A stretch of DNA of 64,000 bases from Allosediminivita pacifica. Lineage in GTDB: Bacteria; Pseudomonadota; Alphaproteobacteria; Rhodobacterales; Rhodobacteraceae. The notes under the pieces are model-generated. The model had not been told where the DNA came from. It did no database searches and worked only from the letters and a program-made list of their open reading frames with translations. The translations under genes were made by a program, and so were the position numbers. This document shows, one piece after another, positions 41,764 to 51,892 of this stretch. Position 1 is the stretch's first letter. Each line of letters starts with the position of its first letter. The stretch lies in contig NZ_QBKN01000013.1 in the NCBI RefSeq assembly GCF_003054175.1, positions 62,001 to 126,000 of the forward strand, in the 5' to 3' direction.

Positions 41764-41847
41764 TCGCGCGGCGCCCCACGCTCTACCCCGGAGGAATAAC
41801 CGGGGCTCCGAACCTGCAAGATCAATCCCAACAGAGAGACTTCCCCA

Positions 41848-42888
41848 ATGAAAAAGCTCTTCGCTTCGACCACCCTCGGCGCGGTGGCCCTCGCTGCCGC
41901 GGCCGGTGCCCAGGAACTTCCAAAGACCGAGATCAACGTCGTGGGCAACCTCGGCACCACCACGCAGTCGCGCCTGCTCGAGGCGCCGTTCTGGGCCGAG
42001 GGGGTGACCGAGCTCTCCGACGGGCAGATCACCGCGCGCTTCCGGCCGCGCAACGAACTCGGGCTGGAGGGCCCCGAGACCTTCGGTCTTCTGGCTGACG
42101 GCGTGATGAACATCACCAACGGCGCACTCGGCCACCAATCGGGGCGCGACCCGATCAGCGACGGCAACGACCTGGCCGGGATGACCACCAGCTTCGACGA
42201 GTTCGAGGCCGCCTCCGAGTCCTTCCTGCCCGTCCTGCAGGACTACTACCGCGAGAACCTCGGCCTGCAGCTGATCTCGCTGCTCTCCTTCCAGAGCCAG
42301 GTTCTCTACTGCCGTGACGAGTTCGCCGGCCTGCAGGACGTCGAGGGCAAGCGCATCCGGACCTCGGGCGCGAGCCAGGCGGATTTCATTTCCTATCTCG
42401 GCGGCTCGCCCATCGACATGTCCTTCGGCGAGGTCCAGCAGGCGCTCGACCAGGGCGTGATCGACTGCGGCATTACCGGCACGCTCGGCGGCTACACCTC
42501 GCACTGGTACGAGGGCGCCAGCTACATCTACTCGCTGCCCATCAACTTCGGCGCACAGGCCTACGTGGCAAATGCCGAGTGGTGGGACGGGCTTCCCTCC
42601 GAGGTGCGCGAATTCCTCGAGACCGAGATCAACGCGCTCACCGACGAGATGTGGGCCCTGAACCGCAAGGAGAACGAAGAGGGTCTGCTCTGCAACTCCA
42701 CCGGCCCATGCGAGTGGGGCGAACCCGCGGGCCTCACGCTCGTCGAGCCGACGGAGGAGGACTACGCCCTCCAGAAGACCGCCTTCGAGGAAGGGGTGCT
42801 GCCCTCCTGGATCGAACGCTGCGGCGAGGAATGCCGCGAAGGCTTTGCCGAGACCATCGCTCCGGTCCTGGACATCGACATGCCGTGA
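41848..42888 (+). CDS. TRAP transporter substrate-binding protein (DctP-like), cluster 2
   Basis: 346 residues with a short signal peptide (MKKLFASTTLGAVALAAAAG, cleavage near AGAQ). DctP features: LQDVEGKRIRTSGASQADFI with a conserved Arg, and FGEVQQALDQGVIDCGITGT. Several Cys pairs (LLCNSTGPCEW, RCGEECREG) may form disulfides and are unusual for DctP. The binding protein comes last in this cluster, with a terminator 33 bp after it. Confidence 0.92.
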   Translation: MKKLFASTTLGAVALAAAAGAQELPKTEINVVGNLGTTTQSRLLEAPFWAEGVTELSDGQITARFRPRNELGLEGPETFGLLADGVMNITNGALGHQSGRDPISDGNDLAGMTTSFDEFEAASESFLPVLQDYYRENLGLQLISLLSFQSQVLYCRDEFAGLQDVEGKRIRTSGASQADFISYLGGSPIDMSFGEVQQALDQGVIDCGITGTLGGYTSHWYEGASYIYSLPINFGAQAYVANAEWWDGLPSEVREFLETEINALTDEMWALNRKENEEGLLCNSTGPCEWGEPAGLTLVEPTEEDYALQKTAFEEGVLPSWIERCGEECREGFAETIAPVLDIDMP

Positions 42889-42921
42889 CCCCGGAGGCCG
42901 GGCACGGAAGGCATCGGGAGG

Positions 42922-42953
42922 GGCCGGCAGTCTTGCCGGCCTCTTGTCGTTTC
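42922..42953 (+). terminator. Terminator of TRAP cluster 2
   Basis: GGCCGGCA (42922-42929) and TGCCGGCC (42934-42941) form a perfect 8-bp stem with a 4-nt loop, followed by TCTTGTCGTTT. The remaining stretch to 43283 holds no gene; it must contain the promoter of the oligopeptide operon, which I could not define. Confidence 0.7.
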
Positions 42954-43283
42954 GGGACGGCGCCCCGGTACGATCCGACACTCTCGATGCTCGCTATGGT
43001 AGAGTAATGGCGAATCATTCACCCGCGAGAGAGGAAAATCGCCGCCTCACTGAGCAGCAAGGTTCCGGTAGCCGGACAAGAAAGTTTCGCAAAACCCGTG
43101 GTCTCGTGACGGAAATTTGCAAAATCTGGCCGGTGATGCGGAATTGCCTCGGGTCAAGCTTGCTGCAACTTGGTGGCTTGCTATCAGATCGCCGGATCGG
43201 GCCGGCGCGATTCCTCGATACTGGATCGCTGGGGGACCGCCCGGTTCAATTCTCATAAGCACAGGTATCACAGGGAGATCATC

Positions 43284-44918
43284 TTGACCCGTACCACGAA
43301 ACTGGCACTGGCAGCACTGCTGTCGAGCACCGTGCTGGCCACGCCGGCCGCCATGGCTCAGACCGAGACGCATCCCGAAACCGGCGAGACGCTGGCCGAG
43401 GACCAGACCTTCACCTACCGGATGCTGGATGACGTGAGCTCGCTCGACCCGCAAATCGTCGAGGACGTGAACGGCTCCGACATCGTGCGCAACCTCTTCG
43501 AGGGTCTGATGAACCAGGCCGCCGACGGCACGCTGGTGCCGGGCGTGGCAACCGACTACGAGGTCAGCGACGACAACCTCACCTACACCTTCACCCTGCG
43601 CGACGACGCGGTCTGGTCGAACGGTGATCCCGTGACCGCCGGCGATTTCGTCTTCGCCTGGCGCCGCGCCGCGGCCCCCGAGACCGCATCGCCCTACCAG
43701 TGGTTCGTCGAGCTGATGTCGATCGAGAACGCCGCCGCGATCATTGCCGGCGACATGGAGCCTGAGGAACTCGGCGTGCGCGCGGTCGACGACAAGACCT
43801 TCGAGGTCACGCTCTCGACGCCGCTGCCCTACTTCCCGCAGATGACGACGCACTCCACGACTTTCCCGGCGCCCCAGTCCGTGATCGAGGAGCACGGCGC
43901 CTCTTGGACCCAGCCCGAGAACATGGTGTCCAACGGTGCCTACACGCTCTCCGAGTTCAACCCGGGCGAGCGCATCGTGCTCGAGCGCAACGAGAATTAC
44001 TGGGACAACGAGAACACCATCCTCGACCGCGTGGTGGCCCTGATCATCAACGACGAGAACGTCGCCCTGACCCGCTACCAGGCGGGCGAGCTCGACCGCA
44101 CGGAGGTGCCCGCAGGTCAGTTCCCGCGCCTCAAGGAAGAATACCCCGAAGAGGCGGTCAGCTTCCCGCGCCTCTGCAACTACTACTACACCTTCAACCT
44201 CTCCGAGAGCGGCCCCGAGGCCTTCAAGGACCCCAATGTCCGAAAGGCGCTGGCGCTCGCCATCGACCGCGACATCATCACCGAGAACGTGAAGGCCGGG
44301 GGCGAGCCGCCCGCCTACACCTTCACCCCCGAGGCCGTCGCGGGCTTCACGCCTCCGACCACCGAGATGGCCGAGATGACGCAGGCCGAACGTGACGAGA
44401 TGGCCCGCGAACTGCTGGCCGAGGCCGGCTACGGCGAGGACAACCCGCTGTCCTTCGACATGATCTACAACACTTCTGAAAGCCACGAGAAGATCGCCGT
44501 GGTCATGTCCCAGATGTGGAAGCAGAAGCTCGGCGTGCAGGCGAACCTTGCGAACATGGAGTGGAAGGTCTTCCTCGACACCCGCGGTCAGCAGGACTTC
44601 GAGATGGCCCGCGGCGCATGGTGCGGCGATTACAACGAGGCCTCGACCTTCCTCGACCTGCTCCAGAGCGACTCCGGCTACAACGACGGGAAGTACGCCA
44701 ACGAGGAATACGACGCGCTCCTGGCCGAGGCGAAGACCGCCGAGGACACCTCGCCGCTCTACACCGAGGCCGAACAGATCATCGCCGAGGACATGCCGGT
44801 GATCCCGATCTACCACTACGCGGGCGTCTACATGCTCGACAGCGACGTGGGCAACTGGCCCGTCGATAACGTCGAGCAGAACTGGTACGCGAAAGATCTC
44901 TACAAGATCGCCGAGTAA
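43284..44918 (+). CDS. Oligopeptide ABC transporter substrate-binding protein (OppA-like)
   Basis: 544 residues from a TTG start at 43284, chosen because GGGAGA lies 6-7 nt upstream and a proper signal peptide follows (TRTTKLALAALLSSTVLATP, cleavage after AMA). SBP_bac_5 signature: YRMLDDVSSLDPQIVEDVNG and FEGLMNQAADGTLVPGVATD, then TFTLRDDAVWSNGDPVTAGD. OppA-type ending with IPIYHYAGVYMLDSDVGNWP. First gene of the opp-type operon. Confidence 0.93.
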   Translation: MTRTTKLALAALLSSTVLATPAAMAQTETHPETGETLAEDQTFTYRMLDDVSSLDPQIVEDVNGSDIVRNLFEGLMNQAADGTLVPGVATDYEVSDDNLTYTFTLRDDAVWSNGDPVTAGDFVFAWRRAAAPETASPYQWFVELMSIENAAAIIAGDMEPEELGVRAVDDKTFEVTLSTPLPYFPQMTTHSTTFPAPQSVIEEHGASWTQPENMVSNGAYTLSEFNPGERIVLERNENYWDNENTILDRVVALIINDENVALTRYQAGELDRTEVPAGQFPRLKEEYPEEAVSFPRLCNYYYTFNLSESGPEAFKDPNVRKALALAIDRDIITENVKAGGEPPAYTFTPEAVAGFTPPTTEMAEMTQAERDEMARELLAEAGYGEDNPLSFDMIYNTSESHEKIAVVMSQMWKQKLGVQANLANMEWKVFLDTRGQQDFEMARGAWCGDYNEASTFLDLLQSDSGYNDGKYANEEYDALLAEAKTAEDTSPLYTEAEQIIAEDMPVIPIYHYAGVYMLDSDVGNWPVDNVEQNWYAKDLYKIAE

Positions 44919-44993
44919 CAGACCAATCCGCACACGCGCGCCCCGGAACGCCTCCGGGGCGCGCGCCATATCTGACAGGTTCGTTCCTCACCC

Positions 44994-45917
44994 ATGTTCT
45001 TCTACACCCTTCGCCGCCTGCTGGTGGCGGTGCCGACCATCCTGCTTCTGGTCGTCGCTGCCTTCTTCATGATCCAGGTCGCGCCGGGCGGCCCGTTCAC
45101 TTCCGAACGTCCGCTGCCGCCCGAGGTCCTGGCCAACATCGAGGCCCAGTACGGGCTCGACCAGCCGCTCTGGAAGCAGCTCTTCGACTACTTCTACAAC
45201 ATCGTCGTGCATTTCGATTTCGGGCCGTCCTTCGTTCAGAAGGACCGCAACGTGAACGAGATCATCGCCAATGGCTTCCCGATCTCGCTGACCTACGGCA
45301 CGCTCTCGTTCCTCGCCGCGACCCTCGTGGGGGTGACCCTTGGCATCGCGGCCGCGATCCGGCACAACAGCTGGATCGACTACGCCGCGGTCAGCCTCGG
45401 CATCGCCGCGCAGGCGCTGCCCAACTTCATCATGGGCCCGATCCTGATCCTCACCTTCACGCTCTGGCTGGGTTGGCTCCCGGGCGGCGGCTGGAACGGC
45501 GGGCAGTGGGAATACCTGATCATGCCCGTGATCGCGCTGGCCACCTCCTACATGGGGTCGATCGCGCGGATCACGCGCTCCTCCATGCTCGAGGTGATGA
45601 ATGCCAACTTCGTGCGCACCGCGCGGGCCAAGGGCCTGCCGTCGCGGACGATCATCTGGCGCCACGCCATGAAGCCGACGTTGCTGCCGGTCATCTCGTA
45701 CCTCGGGCCGGTCTTCGTCTACGTGCTCACCGGCTCGGTCTTCGTCGACCTCTACTTCTCCACCGGCGGCCTCGGGCAGGACTTCGTCAACTCGGCCCTG
45801 ACGCGCGACTACGCGGTGCTGCTCGGCGTGACCATCCTCTACGGGGCGCTGACCGTCATCGTAAACCTTCTGACTGACCTGGCCTATGCCTGGTTCGACC
45901 CAAAGATCCGGTACTGA
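44994..45917 (+). CDS. Oligopeptide ABC transporter permease (OppB-like)
   Basis: 307 residues. MFFYTLRRLLVAVPTILLLV start, QYGLDQPLWKQLFDYFYNIV, FGPSFVQKDRNVNEIIANGF and the EAA loop ARAKGLPSRTIIWRHAMKPT are all OppB-like. Six membrane helices. Separated from OppA by 75 bp with a GC-rich dyad (cgcgcgccccgg...ccggggcgcgcg, 44935-44965) that could tune the ratio of binding protein to permease. Confidence 0.95.
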   Translation: MFFYTLRRLLVAVPTILLLVVAAFFMIQVAPGGPFTSERPLPPEVLANIEAQYGLDQPLWKQLFDYFYNIVVHFDFGPSFVQKDRNVNEIIANGFPISLTYGTLSFLAATLVGVTLGIAAAIRHNSWIDYAAVSLGIAAQALPNFIMGPILILTFTLWLGWLPGGGWNGGQWEYLIMPVIALATSYMGSIARITRSSMLEVMNANFVRTARAKGLPSRTIIWRHAMKPTLLPVISYLGPVFVYVLTGSVFVDLYFSTGGLGQDFVNSALTRDYAVLLGVTILYGALTVIVNLLTDLAYAWFDPKIRY

Positions 45918-45918
45918 C

Positions 45919-46854
45919 ATGCGCACACTGGGAACCTCCAAGAGGGCGGCGGAGCTTGCCGCCGACGTCACAGATTTCCGCGCGGTCCGGGGCCGGTCGC
46001 TGTTCCGCGACGCCATGGGCCGCTTCCTGTCGAACAAGGCCGCCATGGCGAGCGTGATCGTGCTGGGCCTCATCGTGCTCTTCGTGCTGTTCGGGCCCTT
46101 CTTCGCCCAGTACAGCAACGAGGAAATCGACTGGACGCGCATGGGCGACATCCGGGGGCAGGGGATGCCCTCGTTTGAGACGGGCCACTTCTTCGGCCTG
46201 GATGAACTCGGGCGCGATCTCTATTCCCGTACGATCCAGGCGACGCGCACCTCGCTTCTCGTCGGGCTCATCGGCGCGGCGGCCGCGCTCGTCATCGGCA
46301 CCGCCTGGGGCGTGATCGCGGGCTACTACGGCGGCAAGCTCGACAGCGCCATGATGCGCATCGTCGACATCCTGCTCGCCATCCCGCTGACGCTGGTGCT
46401 CATCCTCATCCTCGTCGTGGCAGGCCGCAGCTTCATCGCGCTCTTCCTCGGCCTCGGCGCGGTGTCATGGCTCACCATGGCGCGGATCGTCCGGGGCCAG
46501 ACCCTCACGCTCAAGACGCGCGAGTTCATCGAAGCCGCCCGCGCCGGCGGTGTCTCCGAGACCAAGATCATCACACGGCACATCCTGCCCAACCTGATCG
46601 GCGTCGTGATCGTCTACGCCTCGCTGCTGGTGCCGGAAATGATCCTCGCGGAAAGCTTCATCTCCTTCCTCGGCCTAGGCATCTCCGAGCCTCACACCTC
46701 CCTCGGCCGCCTCATCGCCGAAGGGGCGGGCACGATGAACTACGGCACGCTGTGGCAACTGGCCTTCCCGCTTTTCTTCTACGTCACCATCATCATCACG
46801 ATGTTCTTCATCGGCGATGGCCTGCGTGACGCGCTCGACCCGAAGGACCGATGA
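45919..46854 (+). CDS. Oligopeptide ABC transporter permease (OppC-like)
   Basis: 311 residues from the ATG at 45919, directly after the OppB stop. The OppC N-terminal segment [40 protein letters not shown], and the EAA loop [20 protein letters not shown]. Six membrane helices. Forms the channel with OppB. Confidence 0.95.
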   Translation: MRTLGTSKRAAELAADVTDFRAVRGRSLFRDAMGRFLSNKAAMASVIVLGLIVLFVLFGPFFAQYSNEEIDWTRMGDIRGQGMPSFETGHFFGLDELGRDLYSRTIQATRTSLLVGLIGAAAALVIGTAWGVIAGYYGGKLDSAMMRIVDILLAIPLTLVLILILVVAGRSFIALFLGLGAVSWLTMARIVRGQTLTLKTREFIEAARAGGVSETKIITRHILPNLIGVVIVYASLLVPEMILAESFISFLGLGISEPHTSLGRLIAEGAGTMNYGTLWQLAFPLFFYVTIIITMFFIGDGLRDALDPKDR

Positions 46855-46855
46855 C

Positions 46856-48661
46856 ATGAGTGTTCTTTCCGTATCCGACCTTCACGTGCGCTTCGAGACG
46901 CAGGACGGCCCGGTCGAGGCGGTGCGCGGCGTCTCCTTCGACATCGAGGCGGGCGAATGCCTCGGCATCGTCGGCGAAAGCGGCTCGGGCAAGAGCCAGA
47001 GCTTCATGGCCGCCATGGGGCTTCTGCCCCCCAACGGCAGCGCCTCGGGCTCGGTCACCCTCGGCGGGACCGAGATCCTGAACCTGCCGCCCAACCGGCT
47101 CAACCGCGTGCGCGGCTCGGACGTGGGCATGATCTTCCAGGACCCGCTCACCGCGCTCACCCCGCACCTCAAGATCGGGGCCCAGATGGCCGAGGTGCTC
47201 AAGGTGCACCGCGGCATCACCGGCAAGGCGGCGCGGCAGAAGTGCCTCGAATGGCTCGAACGCGTCCAGATCCCCGAGGCCGCCCGCCGCATGGACCAGT
47301 ACCCGCACGAACTCTCGGGCGGGATGCGCCAGCGCGTGATGATCGCGCAGGCCATGCTCTGCGAACCCAAGCTGCTGATCGCGGACGAACCCACCACCGC
47401 GCTCGACGTGACCGTGCAGGCCGAGGTGCTCGACCTCATGGTGAACCTGCAAAAGGACCTCGGCACCGCCATCGCGTTGATCACCCACGACATGGGCGTG
47501 GTCGCGCGCATGTGCGACCGCATCAAGGTCATGCGCCACGGCGCCTTCGTCGAAGAGGGCAACACCGAAGAGATCTTCGCCAACCCCTCGCACGACTATA
47601 CCCGCAAGCTCCTCGACGCGATGCCGCGCATCAACGCCGAGGCCTCGCCCGCGGGAACGGCAGGCGAGGAAATCCTCCGCGTCGATGACCTCAAGGTGCA
47701 CTTCCCGATCCACATGAAGGGCGGGCTTTTCGGGCGGACGCAGGACCTCAAGGCCGTCGATGGTGTCTCCTTCGGTCTCGGCCGGGGCGAAACGCTGGGC
47801 ATCGTGGGCGAAAGCGGCTGCGGCAAGTCCACGCTGGCCCGCGCCGTCCTGCGCCTAGTCGAACCCTCGGCGGGCGACGTGAGCTGGCTTGGCACGCCGC
47901 TCACCGACCTCGACCGCAAGGCGCTGATCCGCGAACGCAAGGATCTCCAGATCGTCTTCCAGGATCCTCTGGCCAGCCTCGACCCGCGCATGACCATCGC
48001 GGATTCCATCGCCGAGCCGCTCAAGACCTACCGCCCCGAGATGACCCGCCGCGAACGGAAGGACGCGGTGATCGAGATGATGGAGCGTGTGGGCCTCGAA
48101 AAGGAAAAGTACAACCGCTACCCGCACGAGCTTTCGGGCGGCCAGAACCAGCGCGTCGGCATCGCGCGCGCCATGATCAACCGACCCAAGATGATCATCT
48201 GCGACGAGGCCGTCTCGGCCCTCGACGTCTCTATCCAGGCGCAGATCGTGAAGTTGCTCAAGGAACTTCAGGCCGAATTCGGGATGTCCATGCTCTTCAT
48301 CAGCCACGACCTGTCGGTGGTGCGCGAGATCTCGACCCGGATTATGGTACTCTACCTCGGCCGGATCGTCGAAATGGGCGACGCCGCCACCATCTGCACC
48401 GAGCCAAAGCACCCCTACACGCGCTCGCTGATCTCGGCGGTGCCGATCCCCGACCCGCAGGTGGAACGCAGCCGCAAGCGCATCCGCCTTCCGGGAGAGC
48501 TGCCCTCGCCGCTGGATCCCAAGGCGTCGCTTCGCTTCCTGCCGTCGCGGCTTGAAGGCGGGCAGGGGGACTACGTGCCCAAACTTCAGGAAGTCGCTCC
48601 AGGCCACTACGTCGCCGAACACGACCCGCTTGAAGATATCATGGCCCGCGGCGCGGCCTGA
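46856..48661 (+). CDS. Oligopeptide ABC transporter ATPase, fused OppD-OppF
   Basis: 601 residues from the ATG at 46856. Two full ABC domains. The first has [40 protein letters not shown] and [12 protein letters not shown]. The second has [44 protein letters not shown] and [12 protein letters not shown]. Both H-loops are intact. The oligopeptide-HPY C-terminal segment follows. In the second Walker B, DEA replaces the usual DEP. In the 13-17 kb and 62-64 kb systems the same two subunits are separate genes. Confidence 0.94.
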   Translation: MSVLSVSDLHVRFETQDGPVEAVRGVSFDIEAGECLGIVGESGSGKSQSFMAAMGLLPPNGSASGSVTLGGTEILNLPPNRLNRVRGSDVGMIFQDPLTALTPHLKIGAQMAEVLKVHRGITGKAARQKCLEWLERVQIPEAARRMDQYPHELSGGMRQRVMIAQAMLCEPKLLIADEPTTALDVTVQAEVLDLMVNLQKDLGTAIALITHDMGVVARMCDRIKVMRHGAFVEEGNTEEIFANPSHDYTRKLLDAMPRINAEASPAGTAGEEILRVDDLKVHFPIHMKGGLFGRTQDLKAVDGVSFGLGRGETLGIVGESGCGKSTLARAVLRLVEPSAGDVSWLGTPLTDLDRKALIRERKDLQIVFQDPLASLDPRMTIADSIAEPLKTYRPEMTRRERKDAVIEMMERVGLEKEKYNRYPHELSGGQNQRVGIARAMINRPKMIICDEAVSALDVSIQAQIVKLLKELQAEFGMSMLFISHDLSVVREISTRIMVLYLGRIVEMGDAATICTEPKHPYTRSLISAVPIPDPQVERSRKRIRLPGELPSPLDPKASLRFLPSRLEGGQGDYVPKLQEVAPGHYVAEHDPLEDIMARGAA

Positions 48662-48692
48662 TCGTCATCCGGGCGCTTCGCGGGGAAGGGCC

Positions 48693-49862
48693 TCAGCCCA
48701 AGCAGCCGCGTAGCGCCCGGACGAAAAGTCCCGCACCGAGTTGGATGAGGCTGTCGGGAAAGTCGAAGTCGGGGTTGTGCAACCGTGGCGTGTCGACGCC
48801 CGACCCGAGAAAGACCATCGCGGCGCTGGCGTGATCGCCGAAGCGACCGAAATCCTCGGACGCACGCATGGGCACCCCGTCGCGGCGCACGGTGATGCCC
48901 CCGGCCTCCAGCGCCTCGGTCAGGATGCGCGTCGCCTTGGGCGCGTTCTCGCAATGGCGGAAGATGTCGTGGTAACTTATCTCGTGCGCAAGGCCGCCCT
49001 CGACGGCCGCCGCCGCGACCAGGTCTTCCGCCGCTTCGACCAGCGCCTGCATCTGCGCATCGGTGCGTGACCGGAGCGTCACCCGCAGTTCCGCCTCGCC
49101 GGGCGCGATCCCGAAGGCGGGTTCGCCCAGCCGGGCATGGGTCACCGTCGCCAGCGCGAAGTCCGGATCGTCCACGCCCGCCCCCTGCGACAGCGCCGTC
49201 AGCGCGGGGATCAGCCGTGCGAGCGCCGGGGCGGGCGAGATGCCGTTCTCGGGCTCGGAGGCATGGGCGGTGCGCCCCTTCAGCAAGATCTTCATCCCGC
49301 GCGACGCGCAGTTCGCGATCCCCTCAGCAAGCAGCGCCTCGCCCACCGGAACGCCGGGATAATTATGCAGCGACAGGGCGATCTCGGGCCGGATCTCCTC
49401 GAAGCGCGGATCCTGGATGACCTTGGCTGCGCCTGATCCATCTTCCTCCGCGGGCTGGAACAGCAGGATCACGCGGCCCTTCGCGGGCGGATAGCGGTGC
49501 AGCCAGCGCGCCACCGCCAGCAGGATCGTCATGTGCCCGTCATGTCCGCAAAGGTGCCCTTTGCCGGGGACGGTCGAACGGTAGCGCAGATCCGGATTGA
49601 GCTCCTCGATCGGCAGCGCGTCCAGCTCGCAGCGCAGCAGCACCGCCGGCCCGCCGGCGGCGCCCTCGTAGACTGCGGCCAGACCATGCCCGCCTAGGCC
49701 GGTCAGGATGCGGTCGGGCGCCGTGGGCTCCAGCATGCCTTTCACGCGCGCGGCGGTCTCGGCCTCCTCGCCCGAGACTTCGGGGTGCCGGTGCAGGGCG
49801 CGGCGGAACTCGGTCAACTCGGCCACGTCGCGGTTGGTCAGGATCGGGGCGTCATCGGGCAT
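48693..49862 (-). CDS. M20-family amidohydrolase (peptidase M20D / hippurate hydrolase-like)
   Basis: 389 residues from the ATG at 49862 (MPDDAPILTN), with GGAGAG 5 nt upstream; a frame to 49955 is less likely. Zn-dependent aminoacylase-type enzyme: FRRALHRHPEVSGEE, HLCGHDGHMT (metal His/Asp), QPAEEDGSGA (catalytic Glu pair), a dimerisation domain with GRTAHASEPENGISP, and a C-terminal RASEDFGRFGD. Cytoplasmic hydrolysis of N-acyl amino acids or small peptides. It faces the opp operon tail to tail (31 bp apart), so it may process imported peptides. Confidence 0.92.
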   Translation of the reverse strand: MPDDAPILTNRDVAELTEFRRALHRHPEVSGEEAETAARVKGMLEPTAPDRILTGLGGHGLAAVYEGAAGGPAVLLRCELDALPIEELNPDLRYRSTVPGKGHLCGHDGHMTILLAVARWLHRYPPAKGRVILLFQPAEEDGSGAAKVIQDPRFEEIRPEIALSLHNYPGVPVGEALLAEGIANCASRGMKILLKGRTAHASEPENGISPAPALARLIPALTALSQGAGVDDPDFALATVTHARLGEPAFGIAPGEAELRVTLRSRTDAQMQALVEAAEDLVAAAAVEGGLAHEISYHDIFRHCENAPKATRILTEALEAGGITVRRDGVPMRASEDFGRFGDHASAAMVFLGSGVDTPRLHNPDFDFPDSLIQLGAGLFVRALRGCLG

Positions 49863-49959
49863 CGGCTCTCCAGTCTCCGGGGTAGGCCCGGCCCGACCAG
49901 TTCGCCACGCCGGAATGCGAACGGCAAGGGCAGTGAGCCAGTCTTGAACTGGCAAATTT

Positions 49960-50009
49960 GAGAATGCCTCGCAATTTCATTGACGGCGGGAAGACCCCGG
50001 TCTAGCTAT
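49960..50009 (+). promoter_or_regulatory. Promoter and possible Fur-family (Mur-like) operator of the metal ABC operon
   Basis: Sigma-70-like boxes TTGACG (49980-49985) and TAGCTA (50003-50008) with a 17-bp spacer. Directly upstream, GAGAATGC-CTC-GCAATTTC (49960-49978) is a 19-bp dyad with six of eight pairs, the size of a Fur-family site. In alphaproteobacteria the manganese regulator Mur controls sitABCD and mntH. The dyad match is weak, so the regulator is a guess. Confidence 0.45.
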
Positions 50010-50041
50010 GCCGTACGAACAGGAATTCACGAGGTATCTAC

Positions 50042-50953
50042 ATGTCGGCGATCCGTCCCGCTCTGCTAGCCGCCGTGGCCACGGCGGCCTTGGCTGTCGC
50101 CCCCGGCGCGCAGGCCCGCGAGGGCGATCCGATGAAGGTCGTCACCACCTTTACCGTGCTCGCCGACATGGCGCGCAACGTGGCGGGGGAGGCCGCCGAG
50201 GTCGTCTCGATCACCAAGCCGGGCGCCGAGATACACGGTTACGAGCCCACGCCGCAGGACATCGTCGGGGCACATGACGCCGATTTGATCCTCTGGAACG
50301 GGCTGAACCTCGAACGCTGGTTCGAGCAGTTCCTCGCCAACCTCGGCGACGTCCCGTCCGTGACGCTGACCGAGGGCATCGACCCGATCCCCATTGCCGA
50401 GGGCGCCTATGAGGGGCAGTCGAACCCCCACGCCTGGATGGGCGTCGAAAATGCCATGGTCTATGTCGACAACATCGCGGCGGCCCTTGCCGAGCATGAC
50501 CCCGACAACGCCGAGACCTACGCCGCCAACGCGGACGCTTACAAGCAGCGCATCCGCGACGAGATCGGCCCGCTGCGTGACCGCATCGCGCAGATCCCCG
50601 AGGAAAAGCGCTGGCTTGTCACATGCGAAGGCGCCTTTTCCTACCTCGCGCGGGACTTTGACATGCAGGAGCTCTACCTCTGGCCCATGAATGCCGATCA
50701 GGTCGGCACGCCAAGGCAGGTCCGCGCGGTCATCGACGGCGTCCGCGAACATGAGATTCCGGTCGTCTTCTGTGAAAGCACGGTGAACACCGCGCCCGCG
50801 CAGCAGATCGCACGCGAAACCGGCGCGGCCTACGGCGGGGTGCTCTACGTCGACTCACTGTCGGAAGAGGGCGGGCCGGTGCCCACCTACCTCGACCTTT
50901 TGCGCACGACGTCCGAAACCATTGCCGACGGGCTGGCGCCGGCCTCCAACTGA
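50042..50953 (+). CDS. sitA: Mn/Fe ABC transporter substrate-binding protein (SitA/MntC-like, cluster A-I)
   Basis: 303 residues with a signal peptide (MSAIRPALLAAVATAALAVA, cleavage after AQA). Expected metal ligands: His in AEIHGYEPTPQDI, His in NPHAWM, Glu in TCEGAFSYLARDF (Glu instead of the His of Zn-specific ZnuA) and Asp in VLYVDSLSEEGG. The Glu/Asp set and NADQVGTPRQV favour Mn(II)/Fe(II) over Zn. No His-rich loop is present, again unlike ZnuA. First gene of sitABCD with its own promoter. Confidence 0.9.
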   Translation: MSAIRPALLAAVATAALAVAPGAQAREGDPMKVVTTFTVLADMARNVAGEAAEVVSITKPGAEIHGYEPTPQDIVGAHDADLILWNGLNLERWFEQFLANLGDVPSVTLTEGIDPIPIAEGAYEGQSNPHAWMGVENAMVYVDNIAAALAEHDPDNAETYAANADAYKQRIRDEIGPLRDRIAQIPEEKRWLVTCEGAFSYLARDFDMQELYLWPMNADQVGTPRQVRAVIDGVREHEIPVVFCESTVNTAPAQQIARETGAAYGGVLYVDSLSEEGGPVPTYLDLLRTTSETIADGLAPASN

Positions 50954-50986
50954 CAGGGCCGCCAGGCGGCTTGGAAAGACAGACAG

Positions 50987-51892
50987 ATGCTTGACAGAGA
51001 GACACCACAGGCGGACATCGCGGCCGGAACCGATCCCGGCGGCGGCATCCTCGCGCGGGACGTCACCGTCAGCTATCGCAACGGCCACACTGCGCTGTCC
51101 CATGCCAGCTTCGAGATCCCCCTGGGCACCGTAACGGCGCTCGTGGGCGTGAACGGCGCGGGCAAGTCGACGCTCTTCAAGGCGATCATGGGCTTCGTTC
51201 CCGCCGCCGCGGGCGAGATCCGGCTGCTCGGGCGCACGGTGAAACAGGCCCTGCGCGAGAACCTCGTCGCCTATGTCCCGCAATCCGAGGAAGTCGACTG
51301 GGCCTTCCCGGTGCTGGTCGAGGACGTGGTGATGATGGGCCGCTACGGGCACATGGGCTTCCTGCGGCGTGCATCAGCCAACGACCGCGCGGCGGTCGAT
51401 CAGGCCTTGGCGCGCGTGAACATGACCGACTTCCGGCACCGCCAGATCGGCGAGCTTTCCGGCGGGCAGCGCAAGCGCGTCTTCCTCGCCCGCGCGCTGG
51501 CGCAGGAGGGGCAGGTGATCCTGCTCGACGAGCCCTTCACCGGCGTTGACGTCAAGACTGAGGAACAGATCGTGGCCCTCCTGCGCGAGCTCAAGGAAGA
51601 GGGCCGCGTCATGCTCGTCTCGACCCACAACCTTGGCTCGGTGCCCGAGTTCTGCGACCGCACCGTGCTCGTGAAGGGCACCGTGCTGGCCTACGGGCCG
51701 ACCGAAACCACCTTCACGCGCGAGAACCTCGAACGCGCCTTCGGCGGCGTGCTGCGCCACTTCACGCTGGGCGGTGCCGACCTGCACGACGACCATGACG
51801 ACGACCCGCGCGAGCTGACCATATTCTCGGACGACGAGCGCCCGCTCGTCCACTACGGAGACCGCACCCGCACGCGGGGCGAAACCGAATGA
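50987..51892 (+). CDS. sitB: Mn/Fe ABC transporter ATPase (SitB-like)
   Basis: 301 residues. Walker [16 protein letters not shown]-loop [12 protein letters not shown], signature [15 protein letters not shown], Walker [14 protein letters not shown]-loop STHNLGSV. The C-terminal tail [20 protein letters not shown] is rich in Asp and His and could bind metal. The stop overlaps the first permease gene. Confidence 0.93.
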   Translation: MLDRETPQADIAAGTDPGGGILARDVTVSYRNGHTALSHASFEIPLGTVTALVGVNGAGKSTLFKAIMGFVPAAAGEIRLLGRTVKQALRENLVAYVPQSEEVDWAFPVLVEDVVMMGRYGHMGFLRRASANDRAAVDQALARVNMTDFRHRQIGELSGGQRKRVFLARALAQEGQVILLDEPFTGVDVKTEEQIVALLRELKEEGRVMLVSTHNLGSVPEFCDRTVLVKGTVLAYGPTETTFTRENLERAFGGVLRHFTLGGADLHDDHDDDPRELTIFSDDERPLVHYGDRTRTRGETE

